From Sipunculus nudus (Eukaryota; Annelida; Sipuncula; Golfingiida; Sipunculidae): a stretch of 64,000 bases of DNA. The DNA lies in contig CM049322.1 in NCBI GenBank assembly GCA_026874595.1, positions 51,189,340 to 51,253,339 of the forward strand, given 5' to 3'. The notes under the pieces were generated by a model that was given only the letters and a program-made list of their open reading frames with translations, did not search any database and was not told where the DNA came from. Positions within the stretch are counted from its first letter, which is position 1. Each line of letters opens with the position of its first letter. Of the stretch, positions 1-12,255 are shown in pieces. The translations under genes were made by a program, and so were the position numbers.

Positions 1-453
1 AAATGTACCATTTCGAAGATTTCTGTAATACCTTAATATCGTACACAGTTCACAGCGCTACTAGTGATTAATTGCATAACTATGGGTTCAGGACGAAATA
101 TCCATGGAGATGTACATCTCACGAGATATCGTCTACAACTAACTTCCAAGTATCTAAGTAACCAGTCCAAAGTTGTTAAATGTACATTAGTCCTACCAAA
201 TCACTCTTTTTTTTATTGATTTCATGAAAATGATGCTAATTACTCTTTTTACTCTTTTTTTCATCAGCACTCCTTTCTCGCCCTCTTTTTTGTGAATCGG
301 GAGCTTTAACAGTCAGGTTAGAAAAAGAAATGGACATTTCACAATATTTTTGTGTGCAAATGTTCAGCATGTGTCACATGTAGAAAATGTCCTTATCTTC
401 AGACAAGGGGAAGTGCAGCTTGTATGTTTTCGACATTGGGAAGGATATGCGTC

Positions 454-457
<4 letters not shown>

Positions 458-489
<32 letters not shown>
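458..489. repeat. (TA)n microsatellite
   Basis: Uninterrupted TA dinucleotide run in the left duplication copy; its partner is at 13303-13332. Confidence 0.95.
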
Positions 490-491
<2 letters not shown>

Positions 492-2325
492 AAATGGAGG
501 TATGCGAAGCACATCTTTATTCAGTTTGTGATAAAAAAATTGGGGGGATTGACTCTAATTTTACTATTTTTTCTATCTTTTTTTCAAAGAAGTCGACTCT
601 TTTTTTTCTGGAACACTTACTCTTTTTTCGGTCAAATACCTTTGGCCGGCCTATACATTGTATCGAGGCCGACTTTGGTATTACCTCACGACGCTCGGGT
701 CCGTACGACAAGGGATAGCATGTTATCTTATTATTTCTAAATTTGCTATTATCCTCTTCTTCGATAATATGCTAATTCGTGAATGGGATATCCCAATATT
801 AATAGGGTAAATATTGAAAGCCTAACTTTTGAAATTTTACCTTTTGGGTTTTGAACATTTTTCCATTCTGTACCACCTACTATTGAAAAATAATCGAAGA
901 ATTCAGAGTTAATTGTAATATTTTATCGCTTAAACTTCACCGCCAGTAAAAGGTCTACTGCTGTGTTTTTGCTAACCTCAGCGGGTTTATTCATCACATG
1001 AACGTCTTACCTCTTTCATCTTCTCGTGATATTTGTTGGCAGCCATGGAACTTATTATCCGACAGAATTCTTCTTGTTCAACCTTAAACAAATAAATACC
1101 ATAACGGGATGACCACTTTTATTGTAACATGTGTGGTGGAAAAATATTCATAAGTGGGTGAAATAGTTGAAATAGCTTTGAGCCTCTTGGTCCTACAGCC
1201 AAAAATTCGCTTGTCTGATCGGTCGCTTGGTAAGTGTCTTGTTGAGATTTCGCACGCCACAGAGGCTTACACCCGCAAATGCTTGTTTACTTCGGACCAG
1301 AAATGTGAGAAAAGGAGACAAATTAACACCCAGTCTTTTACCTTTGTCATTATTTGGAAATGACAAAAAAAAACGAAATCAGAATTCAGTTACAAAGTTT
1401 TCAAAGAAGGCACAAAATTAAGCCTTGTCATATATGGGAAATGTTCATTCATTCGTATTACCACCAGAGAAGCCCGTGTTGAAAAATTGGTTGATTCATG
1501 GGAAACGTTAAGGTGTTAAACTGCTAAAACCTCGGTGGATTCTCTTCTCAGGGAGCGGCAATAACCTGAGTGGAAATGGGCCTTTACCACGAGCATGCGC
1601 ACTGCGCGTAATGGTCGTCTGCTGTGTTTGGGTCACTGTGAGCCAGCATTGCGGCTTTTATATGCTGAAACCAGATACACGTCAGAGAATGCGACAAACA
1701 CCTCGCTTTTTCTCAGAAAAAAATTACATAATGATATAACAAATACGTCTTTTTATTGATGAAACGGACCCGACCAATCAGCTTTACTCGTTATCGGCAG
1801 GGGGAGCTAGTGAGGTGACGTCTTTTAAAATAAAAAAGAACTAACCTGACTCGTTGTCATCCTCTTTGCTTTATTATTAACAATGAGCGCCTCCTCTATC
1901 GCGTCGATTCGCTGATTCAGCAGATCTTGGTGAGGACGGGCCTCTTCAGGGCGCCCTCTACCGGAGGTACGGAACTCTAGCATTGCCTTTTCCCTCATGG
2001 TTTTAACCCGTCTGGTCAGGTGATCACTGTCAACTGCTGGGGCGTCTTCACTGAACTCCTACAAACCAAAAAAGATGAAACAATATTCATTACATGCACT
2101 GAGGACTGAATTTAGGGGCCATATTCTTCATTGAATGTACTGATTACAATAAAGGAAAGTTGAATAGAGATGCTTGTGTCTGATGACTTAACTGTTTGCA
2201 TCCTTTTTATATGTAAAACCTTAGGCTTTTAATTTACTTGCTAGCAATACGCTGTTGAGTAATGTAATGCAAACGGCATTAATATTTAGTTATATTTAAA
2301 CTTGACATAGAGAGGCTACAATAAG

Positions 2326-2631
2326 CAGGGGCGTCAATATAGGGGTGGGGGATGGTGGTATATATATACCCCCTCCCACTTTTTGGCAGGGGGGGACGGT
2401 CAATGTAATCATCCCCCCCCCCCCACTTTTCAGAGAATAATATCATAATATTGCAAACGAACTATATTAATAAATAGAATTAAAGACTTTGGATCTATTT
2501 ACTAAAAAATGTTATATCTTAACCTTGCTTAGAATTCACAAAATAACTTATTTTCTAAAACATTATAATTATTTGAAACATGATTAAGTATATATATATA
2601 TAGTTGTAGATGCCACTCACAGACGCTGAAC

Positions 2632-2677
<46 letters not shown>

Positions 2678-2722
2678 ATACAGTCACCCCCCCCACCCTG
2701 GAAGAAAAATTTTACGCCAGTG
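2326..2722. mobile_element. Putative MITE with short terminal inverted repeats (left copy)
   Basis: The left edge reads CAGGGGCGTCAATAT and the right edge, reverse complemented, reads CACTGGCGTAAAATT, an imperfect inverted terminal pair. The interior holds poly-G/poly-C tracts and TA runs. The same unit lies at 15173-15561 in the other duplication copy, so it predates the duplication. No coding capacity is visible. The family is not identified. Confidence 0.4.
2635..2673. repeat. (TA)n microsatellite
   Basis: TA run inside the putative MITE. The matching run in the right duplication copy is about half as long, showing slippage after duplication. Confidence 0.95.
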
Positions 2723-4149
2723 ACAATAGGAGACTAAAATATTTTTTTCAACATTAGGTCTGGTAAGGACCTTAAATGGACATAATCACATACCAGGTAT
2801 GTTAAATATACATAAAATATTATGGTATGCTCCAATATTTTATTCTTAGACAGTTTGTTTAATCCTGAAGATAATCTGAGATAAGCTTGCTGTAGGCGCA
2901 ATCAGTGGCGTAAAATATTATCATAGAGCTCACGCCACCTCGTGGAAACTTCACAAATCAAGAACTTTAAGTTTCAAACCGATGGTTCCTCTTTTTTTTC
3001 TCTCTCTTTTTTTTTTTCTTTTTTTTTACTTATTTCGTGTTTCTTCTTGTTTAGGAAGTATTGCGAATGTTCCAAATCGGACCCCTGGTCACGATGTCTT
3101 GTTGGGTAAACAAACACACGAGAACTGTGTTTAGTCAAACCCAGAGTCCAAAAGCAATATATAAAGCAGGTGAAATGGAGATGATAAGTCTGTATGGAAA
3201 ACATTTGTATTTAGTCTGAACTATTAGCTTTATATAATACACATTTTGTAAATGAGTATGCACCTTTTAACTTTTGATTAGATTATGCTTTCATCCATTT
3301 GTGCAGTGAATTGGACTCGTATTTCCCAGGATAACATGAGATGCAGTCTCTCATATTACAGGGACAGTGATGACAGGGAATTCCCAACTTTTGTTGCTAT
3401 ACAATCAGCATCTCTTATAATGATTTAACATTAATAATACTAATGGCTTTGTCAGCCTGACTACGCTTTATAATGTGTTCATAAAGGGAGAGTTTTGTTT
3501 TCTATCTTACGACCAGCGTCTCATTCTTTATTTGATGTTTATTGTTTAATGTTTATTTGGGAGTGTGTCGCTTATTATCTTTGGGCGAACCCTTTCGTTC
3601 AGCGCCATCTGGATGATGTATACTCCAGAATTCACGTACCTCCTCACAAGTCGCTCGAAGGCGATCCAAGGCTTCTTTGACAACCTGATGGTTCCACCGA
3701 GAAACCAATGTCTGTGACACAATACATTTAATTTAAAAAAATGAGATAAAAAACAGCAACTGAGTTCATACAACACAAACACAGCATGGTATCTTCCAGG
3801 CTGTGCCGATAGACTGATACTGATATGCTTAATAACGACCATAAATATCATACCTTATAAATAAAATAGTGCATATAACTACAACATACAAGCATAATTA
3901 CTCTGAAATAGAATGAAAATTTATTTCCATACAATAAATCAGCTCAGTATATATGTATTTCAAACGTACAGTATGTAAATTTTCCTTTTACATGTATTAA
4001 ATCTGGAAACAAGAGCAGTGCAAATATGTTTGTATCTGAGAATTATATATCTTTGTTCAGGATATATTATTTTGTAAAGGTTGAACGCATATAAATAGTT
4101 GAAATGTTCATTTTTTTTCACTTACTTTTATCAACTACATCTTTGTTAG

Positions 4150-4323
4150 GAGGAACAGAAAGATAAAACCGAAATACAAGATCCTCAAAATAACCAAGAT
4201 CCTCCAAGTAACCAAGAAACAAAAACACCCGATACCGCTAAAGATGAGTCTGTTGGAGCGGCAGTCAAAATTCAGGCTGGTTTCCATGGTTACCAGACTC
4301 GAAAGGAACTCAAATCTAAAGGG
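4150..4323 (+). CDS. IQ gene exon a (one IQ motif)
   Basis: 58 codons between acceptor TTGTTAG and donor GTATGC. A hydrophilic Gln/Asp/Asn/Pro stretch is followed by IQAGFHGYQTRKEL; the usual Arg before Gly is His here. Confidence 0.82.
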
Positions 4324-7300
4324 GTATGCACGATTTAATCCAAATAATGTTAACCATGTAAATGCCAGTATGTCTGAAAAGTTCTTAAGAAAGTGTATCA
4401 AATCGCAATGTGCCATAAAAGCTTAGTCACATACTAGTAGTTGTTCTTTGGAAGTGGTTTTCTCTGGGGAACATGTTAAGTGTACAAAGTCTGTGGTAAT
4501 GTTTGCCTTTAACTTAAATGATAATACCAAACATAAATACAGATAATAAATATTGATGATCAGAGTTGTAACTAGTAGAAAAATGCTGCATATTAGCAAT
4601 TTCAGTATATCAAGAATGGGAAAAGAATCAATATGCAGTAGAAGTAATGTTGATCTATTGTTAAACACTGGCTGGTGCTAGATAATGTTACGTATGCTTT
4701 ATAATCTGAATACCCTCGACATGTGTCATAATTTGCTGTTTAAATTAATTTTACAATCAGACTGAAAATAATCAGGCAATGAGAGCGGAGCCATGTGAAA
4801 GTCCTGCTGAGCCAAAACAGGATACACATGATGCCAAAACGGTTGCCGCGGCAACCACGATACAGGCGGGGGTACGAGGTTATCAGACAAGAAAGGAATT
4901 AAAAAACAAACCGGTAAATCTGGTGTTGTTTAGTGAATATCACACTTTTGATGAGCTAATCACTTGTTGCACATAGTGTCATTCACTTAAAAAAAGCTAG
5001 AAAGGAGATACTTCACCAAATATTTTGTAGATATGTGAATGGTTTACATGTACATTGTGTTTTTTTACAGTAAAATAGTACTTCATCAAAGCATGAATGA
5101 ATAAATACGCAAAAGCTTAAATCAGTAAAGTGCAAATAATAATGAAAATATTTTAAATCTGGTTAAAGAATCGTTAAATTTACCCAAATTATTTAAATTT
5201 GATACAAGTAAAGTCATAAAAGGAAATTAGTAAGTTGACATTTATCATTCTCGGGCTCCTATACTTTATATTGAGTCCTGTTATGTATAGATCATGAAGG
5301 CACATGGTAGGTTGTCTCGGTGTGCACTTAGTGGATATTCTTCAGAAAGCTCTGAAAGTTTTATTTTATGCTGACATTAACCAGTATGTGGTAGTTCATT
5401 TCATGTCTTATTGTCCACATGTATATGATGCAAAATGTAGGTGATTAAGATATGTCTAGGTTTCAATAATCAAATTGAAAATAGATTTGTTGATCTTTTT
5501 ACCCATGCTGCAACAGTCTCACCATGGAGACACTGTGGAAACAAAGAAGGATTTTGAGGATGACGCTAATATTTATGATAATAAAACGGTTGCCGCAGCA
5601 ACTACAATTCAGGCCGGGTTCAGAGGATACATGACTAGAAAGTCATTGTATGCACAGCAGGTACATTGTATATCTAGAAAATCATATAATATGTGCCACA
5701 TCAATGTATTTGATGTGATAAAGGAGTAGCGAAACAATAGTCTCATAAACAGATGAATACGTATTCAGTAAATGTTAAAAACATTTTAGCTTCTGGATTT
5801 AAAGGACTAGATTTCTTAGTATTCTGATGTTTCCTCACGGTGCTAAGAATTATGTTGATACTCATTCTTACAAATATTACGTCAGAACTGACTCGCACGT
5901 GCCTGTGGACATTATTATAAACTGCGACTCAAGTGATTGCCTTGCAACTAGCCTTGGTATCTAGACCAACAAAACAAGTATAGACGCCGTCTTTCATGGT
6001 TAAATGTATGACCCAGTAATGGTTGGCAAAGTGACTCACAAATGCCTCCAGATTAGAGCCATAAATCTGAATTGTGTCATCATTGTTGAAACAGACTATA
6101 GACAAATGTATTAAAGGATGATTCGTAATGGATTTTTTTGGGCATTATCGTTATGTACGTTTGACGTGTTGCAGGTAAAGAAACACTAAATTATACTTTT
6201 TATTACCAAGCCTGACAAGGAAACCGCCGCTGTATCAACAGCGGTGACAGCGTCAGTAAGTGATCAGAATTACCCCGTTTCTGCGACAAACTGTTGTGCG
6301 GATTGCGGAAAATCTGAATCGAGCGTTTGCATGGATATGATATGTGGAAAGAATTGGTTTTACGCGCTAGGTTTTGACATCTCGGGAAAAAAAACCGGAC
6401 ACAGGGTTCCTTAAATTTTTTCCCATTGGTTTACTCTTTGATACGCTATGGACCAGTTTCAGTAACATGACATAATACAGGGGGCAGTTTTAAATACTAT
6501 TGTGTAATTTTTTTTATCATCAAGGTTGTGACTAACACATTAATTAAGACTGAAGTCGAAAATATGAATCGAGTCACTTTATTGAAACGCCCCGTTTTTA
6601 TCTATCCAAGATGTCTTGAAATGTCAGGCGAACGCTCAGTTCAGATTGAATATGGGACCAATCTGAACAGCAGATTTGTTGTGGCAGGGGTTCGCGCGTC
6701 ATGGGCAAGATTGCGGAAGTCTGTTCGTTTGTCTACGTGTTTGCAAAATAAAATAAGCTGCACGGTATGATTTCACATATTATTCATGCTTTTACATATG
6801 AAACTACATGTTTTAGGGCCTGCTTCATTCATCTGTATTCCCTGTGGTCTCATGGGTGTCAACTCGCAGCCCATATTCTATGAAAATACTGCAGAAACAA
6901 TTTGAACATGTTGACAAAGGGGCTGGCATGTGCATTGTATGGCATTACCTTTACGTTTGATGCATGAGAGATGAAATCGCCTGGAATTGTCTTATAAGAT
7001 GTCTTTGACTGGAGAGCAGTATGATGTATTCTGGGATATGTGCTGTCCAGCAGATGAAACTTGCATTCGCTGGCTGACGATTATGTTGCATATGATGTTG
7101 CTTTGGCTGATAACATACATGATATATTTATGCTGCCTGATAATGTGTCATATTATACATTGTTGGCAATGGACACCTGTGTGTTGGCTGACAGCATGTT
7201 ATATGTGGCAGATATATATTTTTGGCTAAAAATATGCATATTATGAATACTTTGTATACGTTGAAAGTGACCCACATTATGGTGTGTTTCAATTTCATTT

Positions 7301-8988
7301 TGACTCATTTTCACATAATGTAATCACATACTGTTTACGTTGCTACTTCACTATATTTTTGCTAGTAATGTTATTTTCATTGTAAATTTAGTTCCAGGTT
7401 TTGGTCACGTTATACACGAACAAAGAAGGCTGAAAAAGCGGCAACCATGGTTATCTGACTATTTGTGCCGTTATATTTGCTATACACGTGATCAGCTCAT
7501 TTGCATATTTTATGTTTCAGCTTTGCATATTGATTACAATATCTTCTGTATATGTTGTCATCCCTTTGTTCTCTCACGTTTTGTGTGTCACTTGATATTT
7601 TTCAGCATTAACATGTTTATTTTTACAGTTGTTTAAAAATATATATGAGATGTTACGTGTCATGTTTTTCATACACCACTCAGGTGATATAAAAATTAAG
7701 AACTAATAAATATAAATTTAATATAACTTTTTTACTGAAAATGATATTTTCGCAATACATGTAATGTAAAAAAAAGGTACACGCTACATGTAACATAGTT
7801 TCCATACATTACGCAGGTGAAATTTAAACATATGTAAAATTAAATATATAAAGCTGTAAACAAATTGTATTGATGATTCTCATAAATTAATAATAATTAG
7901 AGTTGCATATAAACGCTTATTTTAAATGACAAGTACTTCAATTTGTTGTTTGATAATGTTTTCATCGCCAGCACCATATTTTGTTTTTAACTTTGACCTC
8001 ATGTATAAAGTAATGAGCTTGTGGCCAGTCATTTTGACATTCTCATTACCATTTTATTCATATGGGCGACAATCACCTATACCTGTTATACTATTGATTA
8101 ACATTCACATTTAAATTCGTAATGGTAATTTAACATGAATTGTTGACCACGCGTGTATAAGACCTTGTCAAAGGCTTGTTCTTCATAAATGTTCAAAACA
8201 TGAGTGTAAGAATATTTTCATTTATGTGTGTCGATAAACGAGTATTTTCGTAGTTAATGGTTAATCACATTTGAGGTTCTTTTAAAGCCTACCTTTTTTG
8301 TATCAGGCTATGATAAGTAGGCTAGTGTTCATTCACGTTTGAATGCAGTTTTACAAAACTGAATCAAGAAAAATTTATTTTTTTGCAGACTGCTGAGGGA
8401 GGGGACGTTGAACAGACAGAACCCATTCCAGACAAACAAGAGGAAGGTACCGAAGAAAAACAGGAAGGTCCTGAGGTTGAGAAGGCAGCCACCACGATCC
8501 AGGCGGGTTTCAAGGGGATGAAAGCGAGGCGAGAGGTCAAAGCGATGAAGGAGGCAAGAGAAAAGGACAAACCGGAAGCGGAACAACCCGCAGAGACCAC
8601 AGAGGAACAAGCTGAACAACCTGCAGAAGCCAAAGATGAAGAGGACGCAGCGCCAGCTGCCGACGATCCAAATGCAGATAAAGCCGCCGTAAAAATTCAA
8701 GCAGGGTTCAGAGGCATGAAAGCCAGGCGGGAAGTTAAAGAAATGAAAGCCGGGAAAGCAACGGAAGAACAACCCCCAGAACAGCCAGCAGAGGGCGCCA
8801 CTGAAGCTACAAAACCAGAAGAAGAGGAGGTAGACATTGACCTCGAGGATCCCGAAGTCCAAAAAGCCGCAGCCAAAATCCAGGCCAGTTTTAGAGGCTT
8901 CCAGACCAGAAAGGACATTAAGGACCAGAAAAGCGAGACAGAACCAACAGAGGGCGCCACTGCAGAGGAGGAGAAGAAGCAGGAGTAG
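4150..8988 (+). CDS. Multi-IQ-motif calmodulin-binding protein, 3' part (four exons)
   Basis: Joined exons 4150-4323, 4761-4913, 5517-5660 and 8389-8988 give 356 residues in one frame ending at TAG 8986-8988. Every junction is phase 0 with AG/GT borders. The protein is rich in Glu, Lys, Pro, Ala and Gln and carries six IQ motifs of the form IQxxF(R/K/H)GxxxR: one in each of the first three exons and three in the last. IQ motifs usually bind calmodulin without needing calcium. The A-A-x-x-IQ-A-x-F-R-G style resembles neuromodulin/neurogranin and insect Igloo-like proteins, which is an inference from motif style only. The first visible exon has no in-frame Met, so 5' exons must exist upstream, probably beyond the left duplication copy, which would then sit antisense in an intron. 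No signal peptide or membrane segment is seen. Confidence 0.85.
4761..4913 (+). CDS. IQ gene exon b (one IQ motif)
   Basis: 51 codons between acceptor CAATCAG and donor GTAAAT, phase 0. It carries IQAGVRGYQTRKEL, with Val at the usual Phe. The VAAATTIQAG lead-in is repeated in the next exon, pointing to exon duplication. Confidence 0.85.
5517..5660 (+). CDS. IQ gene exon c (one IQ motif)
   Basis: 48 codons between acceptor GCAACAG and donor GTACAT, phase 0. It carries IQAGFRGYMTRKSL, preceded by an acidic segment. Confidence 0.85.
5661..8388 (+). other. Large intron of the IQ gene
   Basis: About 2.7 kb of AT-rich sequence with no convincing exon. Near 7425-7450 a short frame reads AEKAATM followed by a stop, resembling the EKAATTIQ lead-in of the last exon; it may be a decayed IQ exon or chance. 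Confidence 0.5.
8389..8988 (+). CDS. IQ gene terminal exon (three IQ motifs and stop)
   Basis: 199 codons plus TAG after acceptor TTTTGCAG. Three IQ motifs (IQAGFKGMKARR, IQAGFRGMKARR, IQASFRGFQTRK) are spaced by 50-70 residues of acidic, Ala/Pro/Glu/Gln-rich linker. A long opposite-strand open frame over the same bases is a by-product of the codon bias here. Confidence 0.9.
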   Translation, partial: TAEGGDVEQTEPIPDKQEEGTEEKQEGPEVEKAATTIQAGFKGMKARREVKAMKEAREKDKPEAEQPAETTEEQAEQPAEAKDEEDAAPAADDPNADKAAVKIQAGFRGMKARREVKEMKAGKATEEQPPEQPAEGATEATKPEEEEVDIDLEDPEVQKAAAKIQASFRGFQTRKDIKDQKSETEPTEGATAEEEKKQE

Positions 8989-11059
8989 TAACAATTAACG
9001 AAGGAGTGAAAAGAATGATGTCCATGCAAAAGTGCTACCGTACTATCATCACCTTCCGTTACGAGACGGATAATTAAGAATTTAACTGAAAATTAAATTG
9101 CTTTTCCCCTTCACCTTAATCACTGTTTGTATCTGCACTCTCAGTCATTTCGTTCATGAGCTGTAATTAGTGTTAGTTATTTATTTAATGATTTATACTT
9201 TTTCTATTGTCCAGGTAACGTTCCTATAATATGATGAGCATTCAGCACCTGCCTGACCTCGACCTAATTAAACGACCTTGACATTCATGACCTGCCTGTG
9301 CCACGCCGGTCATGTATGTCCAGTCAGATATTACATTTAACGCTGTATTTCATCTGTGCATACTGTTCCTCTATCCGGAAGGTGAAGCTGATAAAAAGTT
9401 GGAGGACCATAAATTTATGACAAAATTAATATATTAACCACATTTGAGTGGTTTCTGTTTCAAATGTATCACAGAGTGTTATAATTCACCATTGCTGATG
9501 ACGATTTCAATAAGGTATCTTTGATCATATCCTGTATTGATAAGGAATTCTCAATGCTGAAATCCATCACATGTTGTAACATACTTATTTTCGATACTGT
9601 GTGTGTTCAATTCTTTCAGCTTCTTACATCCGTGGCATTATTTCATATGAAGCATGTATTAATGATACAACCTGGTGACAGAATAAACCAGTGTCTAAAT
9701 TAACAAGAAAGACACGCATATCTATACCTTGGTTGGACTAACGTGATCTTCATCAGTCGGTAAATATGGTAATAATTCTACACTGGTTGTACTCTGAATG
9801 GTTTAATTACAAAATATAAATAATAATAATTATATATATATATTTATTATAATAATTATACCATTATACGTTAAAATCGGCATAGGAGGGGATAATATTC
9901 CTTGGTGTGCAATGAGCAGGCACAGTATCTACTACGAAACCACTTCTGGAAACTACGCGTTTCACATTTGGTTGCACAGTTACTGTTGCCAGTGTTATTG
10001 CTTTGCCAGTGTCGTTACTAAGGTAACTGTGTTGTCATGGAAACTGTTGGTATTAGTTACATGATTGTACTGTTTGTTAAGATGAAAACGTGTACAGCTG
10101 ATCGTTGTACACAGACGTTTTGATCGTTTTCTGATATATAATAAACGTTACGTCTCTAGGGGGTTCATCCGGTAACATGTACACATTATCAGTGCACTGT
10201 GTTACAATTTAAATCTTGAATATGCTGATTAAAAATTAACCATTGAAAATGAATGGGTAATCCAGCATCATTTGTTTATCCGATATACAGTTTCTTCTTC
10301 ATACTTATGGTATCACTTTTTCTCTCGTCTGGACTATGCAGAATAAAAAAACAAAAAACACTAAACTTGTCTTGTTTTATTAATTATTCACATGTTGGCT
10401 TTTGCGTGCATAGAAACCTTAATGTTAGCGGGACTTAAATACAGGACTAGAATGCAAGGTGTCAAAGGTACTTGATACAAGGTTTACACAGTTACAAACA
10501 TATGGTGTATCTGACTTATTTAAAATAAAATATACACGAGGGGGTAGTTTACAAAATTATCTGACTAATCTAATCTGTAATATACACATGGGGGTACTTT
10601 ACAATATTATATATTACTATGCAATGTAGAGTGTATTGATCCCCTGAAAATTTCCCAAGACTTTCACTCTAAAATAGTAGCTAGAAAGAAAATTAAAGGA
10701 AATTCCCTCTAGTTACTTTCCTAAAGACATTCAGAGTGATTCTCTTTTTAAACCTCAATTGATGGCTTTTGCATTGTTCGTTGAGAAGTGTGTTTTTGGA
10801 CAATCGATACCAAGGAAAACCGACAGACCGAGTTCACCCCCCCCCCCAAAAAAAAATAGGGACACGATCTCATCTTCTTCAGAGAACCTCCCCCCCCCCT
10901 TATGAAAACAGAATATTATCCAGATATAAAAAAAATTCTTTACTTCTAGCACATATTAAAAGATATATACAGTAAAATCTCGTTGTGTCGAACTCGCCTA
11001 AGTCGAATACTCCGCTTATGTCGAAGTTACAGACTCGATATTCCAGACAACTCTTGTTA
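8989..11059 (+). other. 3' flank of the IQ gene, no further coding seen
   Basis: Downstream of TAG 8986-8988. AATTAAA lies near 9090 and AATAAA at 9682-9687, either of which could serve as the polyadenylation signal. The remainder is AT-rich with a few homopolymer runs (poly-C near 10836 and 10891). At 10970 a CAGTAAAATCTCGTTGTG sequence matches the terminal repeat seen at 48434 and 51233. Confidence 0.45.
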
Positions 11060-11239
11060 AATAATTACGCGTGTTTACGTCAGTGTTTGTCCGAGTTTGT
11101 ACAGTTTACGTTTACGTTTGCGTTTTTCTGATTTTGTTCTTGGAATGTCAAAAGGGCGTGTGCACGTCAGTCATTGTCTGAGATTATTCAGGTAATGTTA
11201 ATGGGCATGTTTACGCCAGCTAATATTCCTAGAATGTAA

Positions 11240-11750
11240 GTTGGGCCACAGGCGCTTGAATTACTGTAAGTGTAGATTTCGGTTAAATTTGTTACTTTTC
11301 TGGGTAATTTCCATATAAATATTACTTATCCGATATTTTCCTAATTGGTCAATCTCTTTATTAATTACTTAATATTCGAGATAGGCAGAAAAGAAGCCCC
11401 CGTCGTTAGGTCCGACAGCCATGGCATAGTAACCGAGGACGCGCTTTCTGATTGGTTGATATATCTACTACTGGAGTCTTCAGATGGTGATACCGCTGAC
11501 CTAACAATGGTTCAGCCAGTCACGCATGTACTCTAAATGTAGCCTGAAACTGATGTGCCATGGCTGTCGGGCCTAACAACGGGGGCTTCTTGCCTGCCTA
11601 TCTCAAATATTAAGTAAATTATAAAGACATGGACCATATAGTGTGAAAAACGCTAGGAAATGTCAGGTAAGTAATAGTTATAAGGAAATGACCCAGAAAA
11701 GAAACAAATTTAACCAAAATCTACACTAATAGCAATTCAAGCGCCTTTGG
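11240..11750. mobile_element. Foldback (palindromic) MITE-like element
   Basis: Arms of about 190 bases at 11240-11430 and 11548-11750 are inverted complements with scattered mismatches and small gaps, around a loop of about 115 bases. Shared blocks include GGCGCTTGAATT, GGTTAAATTTGTT, GAGATAGGCAG and GACAGCCATGGCA. There is no coding capacity. The element has inserted into the ~40-bp minisatellite. Confidence 0.75.
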
Positions 11751-11811
11751 TTCGTTTACTTGTGTTTGAATCTGTCTGTATTGGGAATGTAGCATTAATA
11801 CGTCGGCTTTT

Positions 11812-11825
11812 TTTATTTATTTATT
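11812..11825 (-). other. Candidate polyadenylation signal of the GTPase gene
   Basis: TTTATTTATTTATT on the plus strand gives overlapping AATAAA hexamers on the minus strand, about 430 bases after the stop codon at 12256-12258. Position and sequence fit, but many AT-rich hexamers occur here. Confidence 0.3.
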
Positions 11826-12255
11826 CAGGGATGTAGCGAGAATACTCCAGCCGTCAGCGTTTGTCTAATTTTGTCCAAGGATGGTGGCGTGTTTCCGTCA
11901 ACGTTTGTCAAAGTTTGTGCAGTGAAAGTGTATTTACATCGGCGTTTAATTTTGTTCATGGAATGTTGAAGGGGTGTCTTTACGTTGGCTTTGCCTGATT
12001 TTGTTAATGGAGTGCTAACGGGGTGTTTTTTTACGTAACTGAGCGTGTTTAAGGAGGAGTGGATGTTTATTTTAGCGTCGGTCTGTTTTAAATTCCCGGG
12101 AAAGCGGCATGGTACCGTCAGCAGTTTGGTGATTGTTTTAAGAAAATCATGTACCCGTTAGCGTTTGTCTGGGTTTGTTCAGTTATTATGTTTACGTCAG
12201 CGTTTGTCTGAGTTTGTCCTGGGAGAAGAACGAGTTTACATCATTGTCTGTTTTT

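Larger units (their letters stand above)
1011..3711 (-). pseudogene. 5'-truncated duplicate of the atlastin/GBP-like GTPase gene (three exons)
   Basis: Three minus-strand exons match exons 10, 11 and 12 of the gene at 12256-24292: 3640-3711 (TLVSRWNHQVV..., 24 codons), 1846-2058 (EFSEDAPAV..., 71 codons) and 1011-1082 (VEQEEFCRII..., 24 codons). All keep AG acceptors and GT donors in phase 0. The only exon difference I noticed is a silent GCG/GCT change. Upstream exons (P-loop, DTQG, RD) should lie to the right but are absent; the plus-strand IQ gene is there instead. The terminal exon may lie left of the window. Without a G domain this copy cannot make a GTPase, so it is called a partial pseudogene, although the open frames suggest a young age. 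It may be transcribed antisense to the IQ gene. Confidence 0.8.
1..3971. repeat. Left copy of a segmental duplication (partner 12846-17195)
   Basis: Read side by side, this block and 12846-17195 match almost base for base, introns and exons alike, apart from scattered substitutions and length changes in the TA, poly-C and poly-T runs. The match is already running at base 1, so the true left edge lies outside the window. It ends near 3971, about 180 bases before the first visible IQ-gene exon. The right copy carries a ~370-base insertion (16676-17048) that this copy lacks. The high similarity of intron sequence implies a recent duplication, ongoing gene conversion, or an assembly of two haplotypes; sequence alone cannot separate these. 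Confidence 0.93.

Noticed and set aside
350-740. Open frames with Tyr-Ile repeats over TA runs (also at 13197-13583, 19156-19399, 37697-37933, 51097-51282)
   Set aside because: They are translations of TA microsatellites and flanks, without splice or family support. The same frames appear in both duplication copies because the DNA is copied.
6528-6770. 80-codon plus-strand frame in the IQ gene intron
   Set aside because: No domain, no good splice sites in frame with the neighbouring exons, and composition typical of random sequence.
8329-8994. Long minus-strand open frames opposite the last IQ exon
   Set aside because: The plus-strand frame has six matching IQ motifs, a splice acceptor and a stop. 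The opposite frames are Leu/Phe/Cys- or Ser/Ala-rich by-products of Glu/Lys/Ala codons.
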